From assembly GCA_937124505.1 (NCBI GenBank), contig CAKZKV010000159.1, positions 1 through 17,206 of the forward strand: 17,206 bases of DNA, given 5' to 3'. The notes beneath the pieces are model-generated. The model ran no database searches, had not been told where the DNA came from, and was given only the letters and a program-made list of their open reading frames with translations. Below, piece after piece: positions 13,779 to 17,206 of this stretch. Position 1 is the stretch's first letter. The number at the start of each line of letters is the position of its first letter. Made by a program: the position numbers and the translations under genes. The stretch comes from an uncultured Alphaproteobacteria bacterium. GTDB lineage: Bacteria > Pseudomonadota > Alphaproteobacteria > Micavibrionales > Micavibrionaceae.

Positions 13779-14654
13779 ATGAGTATGAATAAGCTTGATA
13801 CACAGAAACGCGCCCAAATTCTCCAAATGCTTTGCGAGGGTATGTCTATACGCGCAATTACGCGGGTTACAGGGGCCAGCAAGAACACCGTAGCCAAGCT
13901 GCTTGTCGATGCAGGTACAATATTCTCTGAATATCAGGACGCCGCTTTTCGCAATCTTCCCTGCAAACGGCTTCAAGTTGATGAAATCTGGTCATTCGTT
14001 TACAGCAAGCAAAAGAACGTGCCGGATGGCATGGAAGGCGAAGCTGGCGATGTTTGGACTTGGGTTTCTTTTTGTGCGGATACAAAGCTTATGCCGTCAT
14101 GGTTTATCGGGAACCGGGATGCAGATTCGGCCAAAGCCTTTATGTGCGATCTGGCCGCGCGTCTTACCAACCGCGTTCAACTGACCAGTGACGGCCACAA
14201 ATCCTATCTGGAAGCTGTAGAGCAAGCTTTCGGCGCGGATATTGATTACGCCATGCTGGTTAAAATCTATGGCAGCACGGTAGAGGGCCAGAAGCGTTAC
14301 AGCCCTGCGGAATGTGTGGGATGCCGCAAGGACAAAATAACCGGAAGGCCTGACAAAGCCCATGTTTCAACAAGCTATATCGAGCGCCAGAATTTGACAT
14401 TGCGGATGCACATGCGCCGGTTTACACGCCTGACAAATGCTTTCAGCAAAAAAGTTGAAAACCATGCCCACGCCTTCGCCCTGAATGCAATGTATTATAA
14501 TTTCGTGAAAATTCACGGTTCTCTGCGCGTTACCCCTGCAATGGAAGCTGGCGTTACAGACAAGCTTTGGAGTATGAATGATCTTGTGGCTTTGATTGAA
14601 GCGCGGGAAGTCCCAAAAAAGCGTGGGTCTTATAAAAAGAAGATTTCAAACTGA
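13779..14654 (+). CDS. IS1-like DDE transposase
   Basis: 291 residues from 13779, or 289 if translation starts at the second ATG (13785), which the promoter position favours. An N-terminal helix-turn-helix (residues 8-45, KRAQILQMLCEGMSIRAITR, then GASKNTVAKLLVDAG) is followed by a zinc-free DDE catalytic domain: D68 in LQVDEIWSFVYSKQKN, D138 in LTSDGHKSY and E202 in SYIERQNLTLRMHMRRFTRLTN (split). These are hallmarks of IS1-family single-frame transposases (ISMhu11 type), so no programmed frameshift is needed. The stop TGA (14652-14654) lies inside the right terminal repeat. The frame is intact with all three acidic residues, so the element may still be active. Confidence 0.93.
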   Translation: MSMNKLDTQKRAQILQMLCEGMSIRAITRVTGASKNTVAKLLVDAGTIFSEYQDAAFRNLPCKRLQVDEIWSFVYSKQKNVPDGMEGEAGDVWTWVSFCADTKLMPSWFIGNRDADSAKAFMCDLAARLTNRVQLTSDGHKSYLEAVEQAFGADIDYAMLVKIYGSTVEGQKRYSPAECVGCRKDKITGRPDKAHVSTSYIERQNLTLRMHMRRFTRLTNAFSKKVENHAHAFALNAMYYNFVKIHGSLRVTPAMEAGVTDKLWSMNDLVALIEAREVPKKRGSYKKKISN

Positions 14655-14663
14655 CCCACTACC
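14643..14663 (-). repeat. Right terminal inverted repeat
   Basis: Exact 21-base inverse of 11769-11789. It overlaps the last four codons of the transposase and provides the premature TAG codon for SBP1 at 14659-14661. Confidence 0.95.
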
Positions 14664-15297
14664 GGATTTTTCCCGGATTTGATTCCATAAATTCTTCTCC
14701 GGCGCTGGTTTCTGTGATGGTAATGTCAGCTTTCCCATTTGCGACGCTTAGAAATAATTCTGCCTGTGTGGCAAGTTGCGGCATTTCGTATTTTTGTGAC
14801 AGAGGGTAATCGCGTACTGAAATTTTACTGTACAAATCCCCTTCAATGGTCGCCATCGTTACATCGGGAGCATTGGCGCCCTGTATATTATTATCAAATC
14901 GTGTATCTCCGGCTTTTACGAAGGCATCGGCCCCCAAATAAAAGAGAGGAGAGAGATAATCAATCTCTCGTGCGCGCTCAGCGTTATAGCCAACGATTGT
15001 GCAATAGGCATCAAAGCGATTATTTTCAAGTGCTGCTATGAAATCCCCCCACCCAATTTCCTCTGTCCATTCTATTTTAAGGCTTAGTCTGTCGCCCAGA
15101 GTTTCCATGTAATCATAGAAGATACCTGACATTTCTCCGGTATTTGGGTTTTTATCAAGGTATATCGACCATAAGCCATATCCACATTTAATTGTTCCCG
15201 TACGCATGACGCGTTCATAAACGGACTCTTTGTCTGTGGCATAGGCAGGTAAGGTAACAAAAATGCAAAAGAAAGCAGTGAGTAAAAATTTTACCAT
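14659..15297 (-). pseudogene. SBP1, N-terminal fragment of a family 3 solute-binding protein
   Basis: 212 codons. The host part is 14664-15297, and the final arginine and TAG stop come from the inserted element. Residues 1-20 are a signal peptide (FVTLPAYA before TDKESVYER). The mature part shows MRTGTIKCGYGLWSIYLD, GIFYDYMETLGDRLSLKIEWTEE, NRFDAYCTIVGYNAERAREIDYLSP (split) and DITITETSAGEEFMES, the SBP_bac_3 pattern shared with SBP2. The missing C-terminal 66 residues, including the last helix of the fold, lie at 11558-11760. The truncated protein could still be exported but probably cannot fold normally. It begins 15 bases after the bPH gene, in an apparent operon. Confidence 0.92.
14664..14671. 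repeat. Target site duplication, right copy (GGATTTTT)
   Basis: Identical to 11761-11768 and immediately outside the right terminal repeat. This copy is in frame with the SBP1 N-terminal coding sequence. Confidence 0.95.
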
Positions 15298-15312
15298 AAT
15301 GCAGGCTCGTCT

Positions 15313-15840
15313 TTAGCTGTTCTTTGCCTTGTCAATGGCTTTGCGGAAAAGGACCGGGTCTGCGATCGGCGGGAGAATCAATTCCCCGACACCCATTCCG
15401 CGGATGACCACACGTCCATAATTCAGCATCCGTCCGAGAAGGCCTTGCAGGAAATTGACACCTTCGATCCGGTCGACGGCGATTTCCCCAACCTGCCGGG
15501 CGATCAGGCCGCGTTTGTAGATCAGGCGTGTGTTTGTGACGGCGATTTCGGTTGTGATTTTGACGATCATCATGCGGGCAAAAGATAACAATCCATAGAC
15601 AATCATCAGGAAGGCCAGAAGCCTGACGCCAACGTGAGATGTCTGGATGGATGCTAGAAAGCCGTTATCTTCATAGCCCATGACCTGTGTCTGGAACATA
15701 TAGGAGCCAACAAGGACAATAATACAGAGAACAATCCCCCATATAATATGTGTGATGGCCCCTACCGTGTACATCCAGTGAAAATGGCCAACGTGAATCA
15801 GTTCTTCATTTTTGCCTAAGGATTGCTGTACGTAATACAT
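15313..15840 (-). CDS. bPH-domain (PF03703-like) membrane protein
   Basis: 175 residues. Two transmembrane helices lie at about 24-48 and 71-95. They are followed by a bacterial PH-like domain at 96-170 with ITTEIAVTNTRLIYKRG, IARQVGEIAVDRIEGVNFLQ, LGRMLNYGRVVIRGMG and a closing FRKAIDKAK. This is the YdbS/YdbT-type architecture (bPH_2). Biochemical roles of the family are poorly known; membrane or envelope organisation is usually suggested. The gene starts 22 bases after pfkA ends and is followed after 15 bases by SBP1, so the three are probably cotranscribed. Nothing in the sequence links it to the binding proteins other than position. Confidence 0.88.
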   Translation of the reverse strand: MYYVQQSLGKNEELIHVGHFHWMYTVGAITHIIWGIVLCIIVLVGSYMFQTQVMGYEDNGFLASIQTSHVGVRLLAFLMIVYGLLSFARMMIVKITTEIAVTNTRLIYKRGLIARQVGEIAVDRIEGVNFLQGLLGRMLNYGRVVIRGMGVGELILPPIADPVLFRKAIDKAKNS

Positions 15841-15862
15841 TCAATTCAGTCCTGTGTTTTGT

Positions 15863-16942
15863 TTATTCATCTCCCAGACAGATGCCGAGCGCACGTGCCG
15901 TCTGAACGAGTGTATCATTTATATCAACCTGTTGATAGGCCGCAATTGCATCTGCAATGGCAACATCCACAATCTGGCGGTTTTGCCAGGCCACCATGCG
16001 GTTAAACTTGCCTTCATCAATGAGTTGCACGGCCTTGACCCCGAAGGCTGTGGCCAGAACGCGGTCATTATAGGTTGGTGGAGAGCCACGCTGGACGTGC
16101 CCGAGCACCGTCACGCGTGTTTCGAAGTTGGTCATTTCTGCAATTTTTGATGCAAAGTACTGGCCAATCCCGCCATAGCGTTTTTCGCCGCCGTAATAGG
16201 TCATTTCAAATTTTTCGCCGCTTTCGGTTTTGACGGCTTCGGAGACCACAACCAGCGCAAAATTGCGCCCGGATTGCTTCACGCTTTTGATTTTTTCGGC
16301 AATTTTATTCAGGTCATATTTGATTTCCGGGATCAGAATCACGTCTGCGCCACCGGCAATCCCGGCGTTCAGGGCAATATGCCCGGCATCACGTCCCATG
16401 ACTTCGAGAATCATGACCCGGTCATGCGAGGCAGCGGTTGGTTGCAGGCGATCCAGAGCTTCAGTTGCAACGGAAACAGCCGTATCGAACCCGACTGAGG
16501 TTTCTGTTTGTCCGATATCGTTGTCGATGGTTTTGGGGATGCCGACCATGTTGATATCACCCTGTTCGGCCAGTTTGCTGAGGATGGCAAAAGAGCCGTC
16601 CCCGCCGATACCGACCACCGCGTCCAGTCCCAGTTTGTGGAAACTGGAGACGATTTCGCCGGAACGGTCTTTGGTAGAGCCGTCTTCCATAGGGAAAGCA
16701 AAGGGATTACCCTTGTTCGTGGTTCCCAGAATGGTTCCGCCCTGACGCAGAACGTTGCCGTCAAAGTCATTCGGGCTGAGGGTTCGTACTTGCGGCGGGT
16801 CGTATAGAAGCCCGGCGGTTCCGTCCAGAATCCCGATTGTTTCCCAGCCCTTTCTGTGCGCAGCGTGAACAACAGAGCGTATCACGGCGTTCAATCCGGC
16901 GCAGTCGCCACCACTTGTCAAAATCCCAATTTTTCTGATCAT
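15863..16942 (-). CDS. pfkA: 6-phosphofructokinase, probably ATP-dependent
   Basis: 359 residues from the ATG at 16942, giving MIRKIGILTSGGDCAGLNAV, the canonical start; an upstream in-frame start at 16990 would add 16 unrelated residues. Motifs are GGDC (11-14) for nucleotide binding, GIGGDGS (111-117), where glycine after the aspartate favours ATP over pyrophosphate as donor, the catalytic PKTIDNDI (136-143, D140), EVMGRDAGHIAL, and LGHVQRGSPPTYNDR. It phosphorylates fructose 6-phosphate, the committing step of glycolysis. It is about 40 residues longer than the E. coli enzyme, in the range of the mixed-substrate group. Many alphaproteobacteria lack this enzyme, so its presence is informative about metabolism. 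No strong ribosome site is seen. Confidence 0.92.
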   Translation of the reverse strand: MIRKIGILTSGGDCAGLNAVIRSVVHAAHRKGWETIGILDGTAGLLYDPPQVRTLSPNDFDGNVLRQGGTILGTTNKGNPFAFPMEDGSTKDRSGEIVSSFHKLGLDAVVGIGGDGSFAILSKLAEQGDINMVGIPKTIDNDIGQTETSVGFDTAVSVATEALDRLQPTAASHDRVMILEVMGRDAGHIALNAGIAGGADVILIPEIKYDLNKIAEKIKSVKQSGRNFALVVVSEAVKTESGEKFEMTYYGGEKRYGGIGQYFASKIAEMTNFETRVTVLGHVQRGSPPTYNDRVLATAFGVKAVQLIDEGKFNRMVAWQNRQIVDVAIADAIAAYQQVDINDTLVQTARALGICLGDE

Positions 16943-16983
16943 TTTTAGTATATATCCGAGGTAAAGATTAAAAGTGACTAGAG

Positions 16984-17006
16984 TGAACAAAAGTTTCGGC
17001 CTTTTG
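16984..17006 (-). terminator. Weak hairpin after the partial gene at the right edge
   Basis: ACAAAAG and CTTTTGT flank TTTCGGC, giving a 7-bp stem just downstream of the stop at 17014 on the minus strand. No long T-run follows, so termination is uncertain and pfkA may share the upstream transcript. Confidence 0.35.
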
Positions 17007-17013
17007 TAAAGGG

Positions 17014-17206
17014 CTAAGTCATGAATTTTATATTTTCCCTGTGTGTTTCTGTGCGCGTTAGAATTTTGACAAAGCTGGCTTTTTCTCCCTGAAAGCTTAA
17101 TTCGCCCGCAAGATCGCCATAGCGCAGGACATTTGCGTAGTTTCGGCGCATTTCAAGTTTCATGTCGTCACTTAAATCCGCTTCGGTGCGCACGACCAGA
17201 TCAAGG
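17014..17206 (-). CDS. C-terminal part of an unidentified protein (cut by window edge)
   Basis: The minus-strand frame is open from the window edge for 63 codons to the TAG at 17014-17016. It includes LDLVVRTEADLSDDMKLEMR, then RNYANVLRYGDLAGELSFQG and FVKILTRTETHRENIKFMT. The codon pattern, with frequent GCG, CGC and GAA, matches the host genes, which supports real coding. I cannot name the family from this tail. It is oriented like pfkA and ends 71 bp before it, so it may be the preceding gene of the same transcription unit. Confidence 0.55.
   Translation of the reverse strand, partial: LDLVVRTEADLSDDMKLEMRRNYANVLRYGDLAGELSFQGEKASFVKILTRTETHRENIKFMT

Larger units (their letters stand above)
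11769..14663 (+). mobile_element. IS1-like (ISMhu11-type) insertion element carrying a toxin-antitoxin cargo operon
   Basis: The element is 2,895 bp long and is bounded by 21-bp perfect terminal inverted repeats and an exact 8-bp direct duplication. It contains, from the left, a small KGG-type protein gene (+), an unknown gene, an XRE antitoxin and a HigB-like toxin (all -), a 175-bp regulatory gap, and the transposase (+). IS1-family elements with a single-ORF transposase of this type are normally about 1 kb and make 8-9 bp duplications, so roughly 1.9 kb is cargo. It sits in SBP1, whose reading frame is restored exactly by removing it. The family name is from my memory of the transposase sequence pattern. 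Confidence 0.93.

Noticed and set aside
13779..14654. Possible programmed frameshift as in classical IS1
   Set aside because: The transposase is a single continuous frame with helix-turn-helix and all three DDE residues, so no frameshift is needed.
16230..16745. 171-residue plus-strand open frame opposite pfkA
   Set aside because: The sequence is rich in Ser, Pro and Arg and reads as the complement of pfkA codons. All catalytic motifs are on the other strand.
17041..17061. GTGTGTTTCTGTGCG run resembling the reverse of the CCAAGACAC-type repeats
   Set aside because: It lies inside the reading frame of the partial gene at the right edge, and the match is loose; probably chance or a C-terminal extension.
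1..17206. CRISPR arrays, tRNA and rRNA genes, riboswitches
   Set aside because: I saw no regularly spaced direct repeats, no cloverleaf-like segments with TTCGANNC patterns in the gaps, and no conserved riboswitch cores before the biosynthetic genes.

Overview
The window looks like chromosomal DNA of an alphaproteobacterium of moderate G+C. The main marker is ctrA, the essential cell-cycle response regulator of that class. It stands head to head with the start of fliI across a short AT-rich region packed with TTAA half-sites. The other housekeeping genes (pgsA, pyrD, class II DAHP synthase, glutamine-dependent nadE, nuoH, nuoI, pfkA) fit this but do not fix the order. I did not identify the species.

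Layout: 1-268 (-) is the 5' part of fliI. 421-1128 (+) is ctrA. 1226-2203 (+) is a membrane-anchored endonuclease/exonuclease/phosphatase-fold protein. 2207-2719 (-) is a small membrane protein. 2742-4434 (+) holds pgsA and pyrD. 4473-4997 (+) is an AT-rich orphan membrane protein with a Cys-rich tail. 5035-6390 (+) is DAHP synthase, followed by a terminator that works on both strands. 6525-7235 (-) is an orphan whose coding sequence contains a (TC)9 dinucleotide tract. 7347-8957 (+) is nadE. 9170-10675 (-) is nuoI and nuoH, cut off from the rest of the complex I operon. From 10728 to the right edge all host genes are on the minus strand. In order of transcription they are an unidentified partial gene, pfkA, a bPH-domain membrane protein, and two tandem paralogous family 3 solute-binding proteins (SBP).

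The most notable feature is a 2,895-bp insertion at 11769-14663 that splits the first SBP gene. It has 21-bp perfect terminal inverted repeats and an exact 8-bp target duplication (GGATTTTT). Removing the element and one copy of the duplication restores a 278-residue reading frame, matching its 277-residue paralogue, so insertion is probably recent. The element encodes an IS1-like (ISMhu11-type) DDE transposase whose stop codon lies inside the right terminal repeat. It also carries cargo: a small KGG-type basic protein, and a three-gene minus-strand operon made of a HigB/RelE-like toxin, an XRE antitoxin with a long C-terminal extension, and a 214-residue protein I do not recognise. A palindromic operator candidate lies between the toxin and transposase promoters. 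It therefore reads as a transposable element that carries its own addiction module. The third operon gene is the best candidate for something undescribed.

How the parts may work together: CtrA probably controls itself and the flagellar gene fliI through the shared region at 315-368. The minus-strand series pfkA to SBP2 looks like one transcription unit that the insertion has interrupted. SBP2, and possibly nuoHI, may now depend on other promoters or on read-through from the toxin-antitoxin operon.
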